From: Ailurus styani
Lineage: Eukaryota; Chordata; Mammalia; Carnivora; Ailuridae
Length of the DNA: 64,000 bases
Reading direction: 5' to 3'
NCBI GenBank assembly: GCA_002007465.1
Contig: LNAC01000162.1
Location: forward strand, 443,792-507,791
Shown here: positions 35,691 to 47,914 of the stretch, one piece after another
Position numbering within the stretch: the stretch's first letter is position 1
Layout: each line of letters starts with the position of its first letter
The notes under the pieces: model-generated
Seen by the model: the letters and a program-made list of their open reading frames with translations, nothing else
What the model was told of the DNA's origin: nothing
The model's database searches: none
Made by a program: the position numbers and the translations under genes

Positions 35691-36544
35691 GTTGCAGACC
35701 TGAGTATGAGTTATAAAAATAGGATGGGCAAGTGTTCTACACAGGGCTTTTGGATTAACTGTGATGTTGAGAACAAGACCAACATTATGAAGCTTTGAAC
35801 TATTAGTTATGGACTATGAATTAGTAGAGATGCTTTGGTTTCGAAGACTAGAAAATGCAGCTCAAATCACCTTCAACAATACAGGAAGTATTTTGGGTTA
35901 TGTATCTAAAATGTTCAATGGTAAGGTGAAGTTCATGTGAGGCTTTGTCTGGTTGCTGAGTGATGTCTCTTGGGACATGAGTTGTTTCTGTCCCTGCATT
36001 TAATTTTCCACAGTGCTGGCTTCATTCTAAATCTGACTTCTTTCATAGTTTCTAAGCCCCTGTCAAGAGCATCCAGGTTGGTGTTTAATGCTATATCATT
36101 TATTTTTGGTGGAACAGAGAATTCTTTTCTGTCAGTTCCTCCCATGAGAGAGAGAAAGAGAGCAAAACAGAAGAAGCTCCTCTAAGAAGCCTCTGAAAAT
36201 ATCTCATCACATTTGCTCAAATTAAGTTCATATTTATTCCTGTGGCCAAGAAGACAGGATGCACAGATTGCCTTGACTCATTCAGTACCTTCCCCACAAC
36301 AACGCCAGAGCTGGAGATGGGTCAGTTCTGCCAAAACCTGACTATGAGACTAGAGGAAAAGAGGAAATGGAAGCTGAGGAGATCTACTACAGTCTGTAAG
36401 ATGGCTAGAATTTTTGCTGTTAAATATACTATGTGACTGAGGATGTAGAGTTTGGAGGAGTATAATTGGATGAAGAAAATAAGTTAAATATTCCCCCCCA
36501 AAGTAGCTGTTTCTACTTCAGTGGAAAAAAAATTATCCTGTTTG
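35691..36544. other. Single-copy-looking DNA, no gene seen
   Basis: Short opposing open frames at 35933-36185 overlap antisense and are unsupported. No named repeat. Confidence 0.4.
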
Positions 36545-36712
36545 GCAGGGTTAATTCTCAAATCTGGACCATGCCTCAGAATTACCAGATTCCCAAGCCC
36601 TATCCCAAGACTTTCTGAATCAAAATGTTCAGAAATGGGACTTAGGATCTATATTTAGCATGCATTGCAGATGACTTTCACGTAGCCAGATGGGAAGCTT
36701 TGGGAACCAATA
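36545..36712 (+). mobile_element. MER5-like hAT DNA transposon relic
   Basis: Decayed non-autonomous element of the MER5 (hAT-Charlie) type: TGCCTCAGAATTACCAGATT, TTTCTGAATCAAAATGTTCA, GGACTTAGGATCTATATTTA and GGGAAGCTTTGGGAACCA. It is non-coding and immobile, about full length for MER5A/B. Confidence 0.75.
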
Positions 36713-37099
36713 TCTAAGACTCATGCAAAGCCCACCTTCATGATAAACAGTTCAAAGCTCTGGACTGTGATATCAGTACTAAGGGATAAGATGGCCTATG
36801 GCTTAGAAGTTCAATCTCCATCAATGTGAATGAAGAGAAGGAATATTAATACCTTAATGGCCTGTAACTTCCCTGGTAGATAATAAATACATACAGATTG
36901 TACTGGGAATACATGTCCTCCCTGCCCTACCACATTCTTTTTAGTCTATGAATGACATCGTTTGATCCATGTACCTTTCTAAGTAAGCTGCACTTCAGAG
37001 CCAAACAGTTCATTAAGCGTGAATGGCAGTAGCCCTTCTTCCATATGTAGCTCTCCAATTAAATAAAACTCAAAATCCTCACCAGCTGTTTCCTCTAGA
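36713..37099. other. Single-copy-looking DNA
   Basis: No recognised feature. Confidence 0.4.
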
Positions 37100-37280
37100 A
37101 TTCTTACTGTCTACCAAGTCCTGTTCTAAGGTTTTATATGTGTTAACTCATTTAATTCTCAACACAACCTTCAGAGGTAGGTGCTGTTCTCTCTATTGTA
37201 TAACTGAAGAAACTGAGGCATAAAGAGCCTAAGTAAATTTATTACGCTAACTCAGCTAGTAAGAGGCAAAGTTAGTTCTA
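37100..37280 (-). repeat. MIR SINE relic
   Basis: Well preserved reverse MIR: TTAACTCATTTAATTCTCAA, CAGAGGTAGGTGCTGTTCTC, AACTGAAGAAACTGAGGCAT and CTCAGCTAGTAAGAGGCAAA. Confidence 0.88.
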
Positions 37281-38559
37281 AGACTACCATTATGGATTCA
37301 TGTTAGGAAGTAGGGAGTCTGAGTTCAGTAATGCCGTTAGTAATACCAAACATGGAGGCCACCTGCTCATGAAATGACACAGTGTCATGATTAATTCTGG
37401 ACAACAGGGAGCTAGCTATCTGAAGATCATTTGAATCATTATGGCCCAATTATTACACAGGTGGGAGGGCGTAAGATGGCATACCTAACAATGCGTTTCC
37501 TAGCCTGATATTCTATGAATTGGCATTCAGTGTAACCAAATTTGACATTGTGAAGAGCCTTCTAATGATGTTTTATTGTATTTCAGAAAGAGTCATTTTA
37601 CATGTTTCGCAGGGAGGGAGTAGAGGAAATTTGAAGGTTGGGATTTGATTCTTATCAAAAGAAATGGGGGAGGGGGAAAGAAAGAAATGGGGAAGTGGAT
37701 TGCTAATCAGGGCAGCGTATTCCCGCCACAGTGTAGGGAGAGTTTGAGAAGCCAGCATGTAAGGCTAGCAAAGCTTTGCTGATCCAAATTGATTCCTGGA
37801 GGGCTTCCAGGTCACCAAAGGCTGGGTGATTATCTCTGCTATTGGAATAGGTTTACATAAAAAGTGGTAATTGAGAGACATAGAGTGAAAGTTACTTGCC
37901 TTTTGGACACTTCTGCAGCATGTGCTTATGGCATATTTAAATAATGGGCAAAAGTAAAATAGAACTCATTTAATTCAGAGTTGTTTGCTGAAAAATGCCA
38001 TTCCTAATAGCTGCAACTTTCTTTTTCCAGTGATTTTATTGAAAGAGTAACACTGTACTTTATTTCATGCATTAAGATGGGTGGTACTTTGGGTTTCTAA
38101 TCTATGGAGTGATGATTGATTGATTGATCCATTCATTCACCTAACACATTTACTGAATAAGGGAAAAAACACATGAGTGAAAAAAGAAAAAGTGATTTGG
38201 GTAGTTTAACTTTTCCAGAAATGTCTAGCAGGTCATAACTGGGAAACCATCTTTATCAATATTGTCCTAAACAACTGGACAAAAAAAGCCTTTTTTTTTT
38301 AAATACAGCTTTAGAGAAATAGTGATCATTTATTCCCACAAAACAAGACTGATTTTGCTTTGACTGACCATATGTCATAGTTCCCTTATTTAGCTATAAC
38401 CTTTGTTTTCATGTTTTAATCCAGTCATAAACATCTTTGGCCTTTTCCATTTAGTTTTCTCAGTTTTCCTTGTCCGTCCTAGAACACCTTCTGCAAAGAC
38501 ATCTTGCTTATGACTTATTGAGTATACTGGGGCAACTAAGTCATTATTAGTGCCTATTA
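37281..38559. other. Single-copy-looking DNA, no gene seen
   Basis: A short ATTGATTGATTGATTGAT run is at 38113-38128. No repeat or exon otherwise. Confidence 0.4.
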
Positions 38560-38800
38560 CATAATAGCTACCATTTAGTGGTATACTAGTGGCACACATA
38601 ATGCTTCCCAAACATTATATAATCTAATTCTCACTACAGCCCTGAGTTGGATATTCTTATTGGCATGTAAATGAAAAAGCACTCAGGGCTTGGAGGATTA
38701 AATGACTTGCTTACAGTCACTTTGCTGATAAGTAGAAAAGTGGAAGTTTGAAATCTAGTCCTCTGTGGCCCCAAAGCCTTAGTCCTTCATGCTATGCTTG
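38560..38800 (-). repeat. MIR SINE relic
   Basis: Long reverse MIR: AATCTAATTCTCACTACAGC, CTGAGTTGGATATTCTTATT, ACTTGCTTACAGTCACTTTG and an end similar to GCCTTAGTCCTTCATGCTAT. Confidence 0.75.
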
Positions 38801-38952
38801 AGTTTTACCACACAGACTAGTAATTCATTTCACTTTGGCTTCTTTTAAGGTAATAGCCATTTTATTTCTTCTGGCCAACTTTCTGCAGATATTTTTCAGG
38901 GTAGTGACGTAGTGACTAATTGATAAGTCTCTCTTTTGGAATTTTGTTTTTA

Positions 38953-38958
38953 AAGGTT

Positions 38959-38997
<39 letters not shown>

Positions 38998-39160
38998 TAG
39001 AGAGAGAGAGAGAGAGTGTGTGTGTGGAATGGCAGGGGGAGAGAACAAGAAGCAGGTTCCCCACTGAGTGGGGAGCCAGGCACGGCTAGTTCCCAGGACC
39101 CTGAAATCATGATGTGAACCTAAGGCAGATTCTTGATCAACTGAGCCTCCCGGGTGCACC
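38953..39160 (-). mobile_element. CAN-type SINE, old copy with (ATTT)n tail
   Basis: Tail side is a run of ATTT units (38962-38998) followed by (GA)n and (GT)n, then GAAGCAGGTTCCCCACTGAG, CAGGACCCTGAAATCATGAT and a decayed head GAGCCTCCCGGGTGCACC. A diverged 16-bp duplication (38937-38952 and 39161-39176, 13 of 16 bases alike) fits an older insertion. Confidence 0.93.
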
Positions 39161-39176
39161 TGAAATTTTTTCTTTA

Positions 39177-40399
39177 TAGATGTAGAACTCATAGGCATTG
39201 GCCTCCATGCACCCTTACTTGTATTCTGGGAGTGAGGCATAGTCTTTTCTCTTTATTTCTTCACCTCCCTTGGCATTTTCACTGCTGGTCTTTCCTGCCT
39301 AATTCTCATTTTCCTCACTTATCATCTCTACTCTTTCATTCTGTAGGATCACAAAGAAATGTGCTAAGAGACAAGAAATGCATTTTAAGAAGTATTTTTG
39401 GATAGGTAGAGAGTCGGTGGGAAAATATATCTATATTTATTATAAGTCAGACTACTTATAGGAAATGCAGCTATGTGTATTGTCTTTCCATTAGATTGCA
39501 TGCCCCCTAAGTACATGGACATGTCATAGACTCAGACATGGTTTTGTTGTATTATCCAGACTTAAATACTGCGTGGAATTCAAGAGCCAGGTGGAGACTT
39601 AAATAAATCACTGAGTGTAAGAAATAGTTTCCATCCATCTGGTCTTTGCACTTGATGTTGAAGATATGCACTTCAGAATATTGTATAACTCACAGGCCCA
39701 AATAATATTCTAAAAATAGGAAACGTGGTGGTACATACCATCTAAATGCACAGGCTAAAATGGATGTAAGTAAAACCACTCAACAGCTGGTACAAGTGTG
39801 CTGCTGTAAAAGAACACTGTTAAAAGATGTCATTAGAATGCAGGGCTCATCCCAACATATATCACCACATCCCTTGTCATCAGATTTCCTTCTCCTCTTC
39901 TTTCCTCATGCTAGATGAGTGTAAATAACTCAATTCTTATTCTTTATATAAATAAACTCTGAAAGATAATTTGGTTCTGAGACCAGAGAAGAACCTGTTC
40001 AACTCGAATTCTCCTTTTTGTTGAGAAATAATGACATTTTTAAGGCCATGACATTTCAGTAATGTCCTAGGAATCCTTATTGCTTAATTGGAACATACCA
40101 AATATATGAGAAAGCTCTGGAAGACATGTTTTCTGTCTCCCTCTCTCTATATTTTTTTTTAGCTGATACACAGTAAATTGGCACACTTCATCATCTATGT
40201 TTAAAATTTGGATATTAGCTTTTCCCTCTTTTCAATGCCCAATTCAACCTTTCCTGTTTGGCCCACTCCCGTTGTCTTTCTCCCCCACATCAGAGTTTCA
40301 GAGTCACCTAACTCCCTTGCCTGTAGGTGTCCTTCTTCAGTTCATCTTTCATAAGACTTCCTGGTGATATCAATCATCAGCAAATATAATCTGTCACCC
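39177..40399. other. Single-copy-looking DNA, no gene seen
   Basis: No named repeat until the L2 copy that follows; the last 200 bp may be its more decayed continuation. Confidence 0.4.
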
Positions 40400-40930
40400 T
40401 TTTGCTTTAAAAAAGGCAGTAGCAATCCAACATCTGTCATATAAAGTTTAAATCTTTCCTATAACAAAGTACTTCATAATTTCTCCCCCTCCCCTATAAA
40501 CTTAAGTCTTAACCCTCCTGAAAACCCACTACCTTCTCACCACATCATGCACCCTTATTTTAGCCAAACCAGACCACTGGCTGTTTCCTGAATATGCTGC
40601 ATTTTCTCACAGCTCTTGTTTTTTTGGTACTTGTTATTCCTTGTGTAATGAATGGCAGTTTCTCCATTGTCAGATTAGCTAGATACTCATTTATATGTGG
40701 TCTCTGGCATCCACTCTTCTCTGAAGCCTGCTCTAGGGGAACAGGTGGCAACTTTTATAACCTCCACTGTTGCATTTAACTCTTCTGATATGATTAGGAG
40801 AGTTTGTTCATTCATGTGACTGTAAACTCTTTGAAGATGAGGTTTGGATCCTTTCACCTTTGAATCCACAAAACCTGGCACAGTGCCTATAACATAAAAG
40901 GTACTCAGTAGGTATTTTTTGAATGAAAAT
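40400..40930 (+). repeat. L2 LINE 3' portion, best-preserved L2 copy here
   Basis: Runs through the characteristic L2 order: a TACTTCATAATTTCTCCCCC segment, CCCACTACCTTCTCACCACA, TGTTTCCTGAATATGCTGCA, TCTCTGAAGCCTGCTCTAGG, GACTGTAAACTCTTTGAAGA and GGCACAGTGCCTATAACATA, then TAGGTATTTTTTGAATGAAA. It covers the last part of ORF2 and the 3' end, but stops and indels prevent translation. Confidence 0.82.
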
Positions 40931-42634
40931 GATAATTTTGAACTCACCTAGAAAGTAAACTAAACCTAAATCAGCATGTTTATGATTTTATGATAATAAG
41001 TATAGAGCTTGAAATAATTCATACATCTCTAAACACAATTATGAAAATACCTGACATGTACATGCTGGTACTTCAACTCAGAATGCATCTAATGGCTTTT
41101 TGACTCACTTTCTGTGATACTAAGATTGATCAGAGGATTTCAGATAGTATTAAATTGAACCTTCTGTTTTAAGTTCCTATCCACCTTTTTTCTAATGGTT
41201 TCATGTATTGGTGATCATTGCCTTATTTAGTTAGTAATTAAAGAATGGCAATTAAAATTTTTTTCATTCATTTCACATTTATTTGCTGGAATCCTGTTAA
41301 AAATGAACAAACAAAAACCCTTTTCATTCATCAGATTTGGCTATTTGGTTATCCTAAAATATGATTTATACCAGAAAAGTAAAATAATGCTTATTTATTT
41401 ATTGGCAAATTGTAAAGCAAAGAATAGGTGCCCTCGTTACTTTCAGTGGTGTCCAGTATAATACTTGCTTTGGAATTTACTCCTGTTATTTAGTATCATA
41501 CAGTGTCATTACTGCATAAATTCATGTGCCATCTTCCATTCTGGCTGTAAAAGTTCTGATTGATTCATATTACTTCTTTAGCATCAAGGAATTGTGTAAT
41601 GATCTTCAACATAAGTCTATAATTAATTTCTTACTAATCAGCCAATCAACTGAAGCAAATTAAAACTATCTTAACAGCTGGCACTATAATTTCTCTGAGG
41701 GAAGGATCAATCTTTGCTTAGGAAAATACCTAGATAAATTTTTGGATGGACAAGAGAGAGAGAGGAAAGAGAAGAGAGAGAAAGAAGCAAAGTAGTATGG
41801 CAAGAACCTGGAATGCAAATGGATAAAATTTGCTGAGTGACTTTGTTAATGTATAGAGTTATCTAATGTTTAATGTTACATTATTTATAGTGTGAACTAT
41901 TGCTACATCTCCCAAATCTTTAGTAAAACCTACTATGTAACACTAAAAAGCCTGATATAAGGAAATAAAATATTTAGTGTATTTTAAGGGGAGAGGAAAC
42001 CAAAGAAAGGGACTGAGTTCCATGTTCATGTTATTATAGTATCAACTTAGACCATACAAGTGGAAGAGTGAGATGATAAAGTGAATTAACCCAGCAGAGA
42101 AAGGAATTGAAAGCTAATAGATGGCTCTTAGAACTGAGGCCTTCTGAAAATTCACAAATTCTGGAGGAATATTTTGGAAATTTCTCAGGAAGTAAACAGA
42201 TAATTATATTCAGATCTCAAGCCATAAAGTAAATGGCATTAAATATGTCTTGAAAACTTATAATAAAATTTACTGATTGTCCTTTCTATGCTCTTCTACC
42301 ACAGGTTAAGAATTTTGCTGTTTTTCTACTGTTCTTGTCCACTAATGGTATCCTTAGTTATTCCTTTGCTTCAGTAGTACCTTTTTAGCTCTTCAATCAT
42401 CAGTCTGTCCCCACTTAAACTTGAAGTTACCTTTCCTACAAGACATTTTGATCATGCCAGTTTCCATTTGGGAAAGTTCAGGATGGCTTCTCTCTCACTG
42501 AGGATGAAGGCTGGGATTTTTAACTTCAAGCTTTTATGCTCTTTGCAAGCATTACCCACCAGGCTGTCTGCTCTGATCATTCCATTCCAAGAACAGAGAG
42601 TTCAAAGCCCTGTTTTGATGTTCATGTTATTCGT
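40931..42634. other. Single-copy-looking AT-rich DNA, no gene seen
   Basis: A GA-rich tract at 41751-41792. A possible decayed L2 piece at about 42270-42600 (TCTCTCACTGAGGATGAAGG) is too weak to call separately. Confidence 0.4.
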
Positions 42635-42653
42635 ACTTTTAGATTTGTTAAAA

Positions 42654-42837
42654 TTTTGATTTATTTATTTGAGAGAGAGAGAATGAGAGAGAAAGAGCAT
42701 GAGAAGGGGGAGGGTCAGAGGGAGAAGCAGACTCCCCTCTGAGCAGGGAGCCCGATGTGGGACTCGATCCTGGGACTCCAGGATCATGACCTGAGCCGAA
42801 GGCAGTTGCTTAACCAACAGAGCCACCCAGTCCCCCC
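42654..42837 (-). mobile_element. CAN-type SINE, intermediate age
   Basis: Reverse orientation with TTGATTTATTTATTTGAGAG tail, (GA)n block, GGGAGAAGCAGACTCCCCTC, GGGACTCGATCCTGGGACTC and head GAGCCACCCAGTCCCCCC. A 19-bp duplication with two differences flanks it (42635-42653 and 42838-42856). Confidence 0.95.
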
Positions 42838-42856
42838 ACTTTGAGATTTTTTAAAA

Positions 42857-44094
42857 TCAAAATACTTTATGTTTGAAATTTCCTTCTGTCTTCCCCCAAT
42901 TCCCAAGTAATCTATTAGAGTCATTAAAATAATGAGTTAATATTTGCTTCAATAAGTTTGAAGGAAACATTTATGTAGAACATATCATTACTATATTTTT
43001 TATCTATTGCTACATAATAAATTTATGAGGAAAAGTATGTTTGTTTTGAAAGATGGGAGACATAAACATGTTTGTGGATAATAAAGACACAGTAGAAAAT
43101 AAGACTTTGATGATATAGAAAGGAAAAGGGAGAGTTCTGGAATTATGTCCATGAAAGATTGGATTTGTGTACAAGAGGAGGCAAGGCTTTAAATAGAAGT
43201 GTAGGTAGCTCATTTATAGGAAAAGGTAAGAAAGCAAGGTATATGCTGCAGGTATTGGTAATTGGGAAGTTCTGGTGGTGGAATTTGGCTAGTAGGTGGG
43301 AAGAGAATGTGTGGAAGTTCTCTTATGGTTGCTTCAATTTTCTCAGTGAAATAAAAAACAGAGTCATCAGATGAGAATGAGGAGGTGAATGGATATGTTG
43401 AGATATTTGAAAGGAATGAAATAGTTATCTGTGACTAGCAGAACAAATGAACTAGGGAACTATAGTATGATTACTGGGCCCTTCAAGGACCCACTTAAAT
43501 TTATAGTGACATCATTCAGCTGTGTTCAGTTGACCAGGCATAGGTTTGAAGTAAATAGAAATTAGAATTTATACAGGCTTGTGATTTGGTCAAATGATGA
43601 TTATAAAGTGACAGTGAAACAAAGGAATCGAAAGCAATTTAAGGGAGTGAATGTAATGATGGACCATGAAACTTACGTGATTTAGGAGGGACAAAAAGAG
43701 AAAATATGATAGGATTAATGGATTGGCGATCCAGGTTGGATGAATGTATTGTTAGAGTTGGGGTATTAGAGAAAGCTCCCCAACACGATAGTTTGAGGAT
43801 GATCTATGTGAACTTGAGATCATGGAGAGGTTGAAATTGTCAGCAGAGTCTAAGGCACAACCTTTAGTGTTAATGGCTAAGATAGAATGTAAGATTATTG
43901 GAGGCAGAAGTTCATCCATGTAAATATGGAAATTGTCTAGCGTTAAAGCAGCAAGACTGTTGGATAGAGTGACAATGAACCAAAAATTAAAATCTTTAAG
44001 AAATGAAAGTGGGTGAACTGGAGGATAATAATTACAACAATAAAAAGGAATAGTGGGTAGTAAAATTCAATGACATGAGATTTAAAAGACACAT
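42857..44094. other. Unassigned purine-rich DNA
   Basis: No exon or RNA gene. The style of 43050-44050 faintly resembles the ancient repeat at 35150, but I cannot align it convincingly. Confidence 0.35.
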
Positions 44095-44184
44095 AAGTTA
44101 GAGAACATTGAAAAAGAATTTAAAAAATTATTCTTAGTATCCTTAGAGATATTCAAGGAGCATTCACAATTCAAGAATAGGCTG
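44095..44184 (+). repeat. HAL1/L1 ORF1-like relic, left part
   Basis: Text such as GAACATTGAAAAAGAATTTA followed by AAAAATTATTCTTAGTATCC resembles the coiled-coil region of old L1 or HAL1 ORF1. It continues after the L1 insertion at 46134. It includes the first copy of the L1 target duplication (about 44174-44184). Confidence 0.45.
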
Positions 44185-46121
44185 CTGTAGATGATATGAC
44201 ACTTTATGTGGAAAACCCAAAAGACTTCACCCCAAAACTGCTAGAACTCATACAGGAATTAAGTAAACTGTCAGGATATAAAGTCAATGCATGGAGATCA
44301 GTTGTATATCTATACCCAAACAATAAGACAGAAGAAAAATTAAGGAGTTGATCCCATTTACAATTGTACCCAAAACCATAAGATACCTAGGAATAAATCT
44401 AACCAAAGAGGCAAAGAATCTGTACTCAGAAAACTATAGAATACTCATGAAAGAAATTGAGGAAGACACAAAGAAATGGAAAAACATTTCATGCTCATGG
44501 TTTGGAAGAAAAAATATTGTGAAAATGTCTATGCTACCTAGAACAATCTATACATTCAATGCAATCCCTATCAAAATACCATCAACTTTTTCAAAGAAAT
44601 GGAAGAAATCCTAAATTTGTGTGGAACCAGAGAAGACCCCAAATAGCCAGAGAAATGTTGAAAAAGAAAAGCAAAGCTGGTGGCATCACAATTCTGGACT
44701 TCAAGCACTATTACAAAGCTGTAATCATCAAGACAGTATGGTACTGGCACAAAAACAGACACATAGATCATTGGAACAGAATAGAGAGCCCAGAAATGGA
44801 TCCTCAACCCTATGGTCAACTAATCTTCAACAAAGCAGGAAAGAAAGTCCAATGGAAAAAAGACAGTCTCTTCAACATGGTGTTGGGAAAATTGGACAGC
44901 CACATGCAGAAGAATGAAACAGGACCATTTCCTAAACCACACACAAAAATAGACTCAAAATGGATGAAAGACCTAAATGTGAAATAGGAATCCATCAAAA
45001 TCCTTCAGGAGAATACAGGCAGCAACCTCTTCAACCTCAGCCGCAGCAACTTCTTCTAGAAACATCACCAAAGGCAAGGGAAGCAAGGGCAAAAATGAAC
45101 TATTGGGACTTCATCAAGACAAAAAGCTTTTGCAGCAAAGAAAACAGTCAACAAAACCAAAAGACAACTGACAGAATGGGAGAAGTTATTTCCAAATGAC
45201 ATATCAGATAAAGGGCTAGTATCCAAAATCTATAAAAAACTTATCAAACTCAACAACCAAAGAACAAATAATCCGATCAAGAAGTGGGCAGAACACATGA
45301 ACAGACATTTCTGCAAAGAAGACATCCAAATGGCCAACAGACACGTGAAAAAGTACTCAACATCACTTAGCGTAGGGGAAATACAAATCAAAACCTCAAT
45401 GAGATAAATCAGGAAATGGCAGATGTTGGTGACGATATGGAGAAAGGGGAACCCTCCTACACTGTTGGTGGGAATGCAAGCTGGTGCAGCCACTCTGGAA
45501 CACAGTATGGAGTTTCCTCAAAAAGTTGAAAATAGAGCTACCCTATAACCCAGCAATTGTACTACTGGGTATTTACCCAAGAAATACAAATGTAGTGATC
45601 TGAAGGGGCACGTGCACCCAAATGTTTATAGCAGCCACGTCCACAATAGCCAAACTATGGAAAGAACCTAGATGTCCATCAACAGATGAAAGGATAAAGA
45701 AGATATGGTATATATATACAATGGAATATTGTGCAGCTATCAAAAAATAAAATCTTGCCACTTGCAATGACACGGATGGAACTAGAGGGTACTATGTTAA
45801 GAGAAATAAGTCAGAGAAAGACAATTATCACATGATCTCACTGATATGAGGAATTTGAGATAAAAGAGAGGATCATAGGGGAAAGAAGGGAAAAATGAAA
45901 TAAGACGATACCAGAGAGGGAGACAAACCATAAGGAACTCTTAATTTCAGGAAACAAACTGAGGGTTGCTGGAGTGGAGTAGGGGTGGGAGGGATGAGGT
46001 GGCCAGCTGGTGGACATTGGGGAGGGTATGTGCTATGGTGAGTGCTATGAATTGTGTAAGATTGATTAATCACAGACCTGTACCCCTGAAACAAATAATA
46101 CATTATATGCTAATAAAAAAA
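44185..46121 (+). mobile_element. 5'-truncated LINE-1 with decayed ORF2 end
   Basis: About 1.94 kb of the L1 3' end. The first codons visible are GAT GAT ATG, the acidic core of the reverse transcriptase FADD motif, so the break falls inside the RT active site. The RT C-terminal region follows ([35 protein letters not shown]), then WYWHKNRHIDHWNRIESPEM. Single-base losses near 44336 and around 44605 shift frame, and further stops follow, so no functional protein can be made. The 3' UTR ends with GTGCTATGGTGAGTGCTATG and a short A-tail. A duplication with one mismatch (GAATAGGCTGC / GAATAGACTGC) flanks the element. Confidence 0.93.
44190..44984 (+). pseudogene. L1 ORF2 fragment (reverse transcriptase C-terminal part), frameshifted
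   Basis: ORF2 normally encodes an endonuclease, a reverse transcriptase and a cysteine-rich C-terminal domain. Here only the part from the second half of the RT catalytic motif onward is present, in pieces: 44190-44342 in one frame, 44348-44611 in another, then 44559-44984. The frame changes agree with one-base deletions against the well-known L1 order of residues. Dead as a source of enzyme. Confidence 0.88.
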
Positions 46122-46133
46122 GGAATAGACTGC

Positions 46134-46560
46134 CATAAAAAGAGAACAATTTAAGAATAAAAAACAATGTATGGAAATTAAAAATATCATTGCAAAATAA
46201 AATTTGATAAATGGGCTGAGCCATAAAATGGGCATATACAAAGAACAAATTAGTGGCCTGGAAAATAAATATGGGAACTCTTTGCCCATGATAGAGGCTG
46301 AAATTATAAAGACCTGATCTCTACAAGAGAAGAGTTGAGAGACATGAAGAAATGAATCAAGGCTTCAAGGAAGTTCCAGAAGGAGGGAATGGAATACTCA
46401 AATCATTAATAGAAGAAAATCTCCCAGAACTGAAGAAGGATCTGATTGCTCTTGTTGAAAGTAAGTGCTGAACATGGTGAATGAAAAAAGGCACTTAGTT
46501 AGACACAGCATGGTAAGATTAAGAATACCAAAGATAAAGCAAAAGTTGTTAAAATAATTG
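46134..46560 (+). repeat. HAL1/L1 ORF1-like relic, right part
   Basis: After the inserted L1 the older text resumes: ATTAGTGGCCTGGAAAATAA, AATCTCCCAGAACTGAAGAA, TGAATGAAAAAAGGCACTTA and AAGATTAAGAATACCAAAGA. This order resembles ORF1-derived sequence of old L1 or the half-LINE HAL1. No frame is open. Confidence 0.5.
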
Positions 46561-46686
46561 CCATTACAAATACAAATAAATTAATCTGAAACTAGTTTAT
46601 TAGATAATTACATCATATGATGGGTCAAGGGAGGTTAGAGAAAGCTGAGTTTTTCCCTTGTACAGCAAGAAAATATAGATACTATT
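46561..46686. other. Short unassigned segment plus left L1 target copy
   Basis: Ends with TATAGATACTATT at 46674-46686, the left copy of the duplication that flanks the antisense L1. Confidence 0.6.
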
Positions 46687-47805
46687 CACTATTTATTTAT
46701 TTATTATCTATTTTTTTAATTTTTATTTAATTTTTATTTTTTAAAAATATTTTATTTATTTATTTGACAGAGAGAGAGATCACAAGTAGGCAGAGAGGCA
46801 GGCAGAGAGAGAGGAGGAAGCAGGCTCCCTGCTGAGCAGAGAGCCCAATGCAGGACTCCATCCAGGACCCTGAGATCATGACCTGAGAGGCTTAACCCAC
46901 TGAGCCACCCAGGCACCCATTTATTATCTATTTTTTTTTAAAGTTTTTATTTAAATTCTAGTTAGTTTATATAGTGTAATCTTAGTTTTAGGAATAGACT
47001 TTAGGGATTCATCACTTACATATAACATCTAGTGCTAGGCACAAGTGCCCTCCTTAACACCCATTACCTATTTAGTCCATCCCCCTCCCATTTTCCCTCC
47101 AGTCACCCTGTTTGTTCTCTATACTTAAGATCTTTTATAATTTGCCTCCCTCTCTCTTTTTCCCCTTCTCCTATGTTCATCTTTTTTTCCTTAAATTTCA
47201 TATGAGTGAAATCACATTGTATTTGTCTTTCTCTAACTAACTTATTTCATTTATGCTAATACACTCTAGCTCCATCTACAACACTGCAAATGGCAAGGTT
47301 TCATTCTTTTTGGTGGCTGAGTAATATTGCATTGTATATATACATCTTTATCCATTCATCAGTTGATGGATGTTTGAGCACTTTCCGTAATTTGGCTATT
47401 GTTGATAATGCTGCTGTAAACATCAAGGTGCATGTGCCCCTTTGAATTGCATTTTTGTATCCTTTGGATAACTACCTAATAGTGCAATTGATGGATTATA
47501 TTTTTTACTTTTTGAGGAACCTCCATACTGTTTTCCAGAGTGACTGTACCAGTTCGCATTCCCACCAATAGTGTGAGAGGATTCCCCTTTCTCTGCATCC
47601 TTGCCAACATCTGTTGTTATCTGAGTTGTTAATTTTAGCCACTCTGACAGGTGTGATGTGGTATCTCATCCTGATTTTGACTTGTATTTCCCTGATGATG
47701 AATGATGTTGAGCATCTTTTCATATGTTAGCCATCTGTATGTCTTTGGAAAAATGTCTGTTCATGCCTTCTGCCCATTTCTTAACTGGATTATTTCGTTT
47801 TTGGC
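46687..47805 (-). mobile_element. 5'-truncated LINE-1, antisense, carrying a nested SINE
   Basis: Minus-strand L1 3' end: C-terminal ORF2 (open piece 47505-47723, with residues HYWWECELVQSLWKTVW) and 3' UTR (mirrored text GTTTGTTCTCTATACTTAAG). A perfect 13-bp duplication TATAGATACTATT lies at 46674-46686 and 47806-47818, so both ends are fixed. Without the SINE at 46718-46918 and its duplicated target the L1 is about 0.9 kb. ORF2 is interrupted and inactive. Confidence 0.93.
46718..46918 (-). mobile_element. Young CAN-type SINE inserted in the L1 A-tail
   Basis: Carries the GGCAGAGAGGCAGGCAGAGA block, CTGCTGAGCAGAGAGCCCAA and a head GAGCCACCCAGGCACCC. About 10-12 bases are missing after CATGACCTGAG (the usual CCGAAGGCAG stretch). 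A 19-bp perfect duplication (46699-46717 and 46919-46937) consists of the A/T-rich tail of the host L1, so this SINE arrived after the L1. Confidence 0.95.
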
Positions 47806-47914
47806 TATAGATACTATTTAATTGTAGATGTGTTTGAGAAATATAAATATAAATATGTGTAATAAGAATGTAAAAGTAATCACTGAATAATATAAATAGG
47901 CTGTGTAACTTTCA

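Noticed and set aside
44559..44987. 142-codon open frame, the longest in the window
   Set aside because: It is a piece of L1 ORF2, not a host gene.
44171..45200. Possible active L1 reverse transcriptase
   Set aside because: The element lacks everything upstream of the FADD motif and contains frameshifts and stops.
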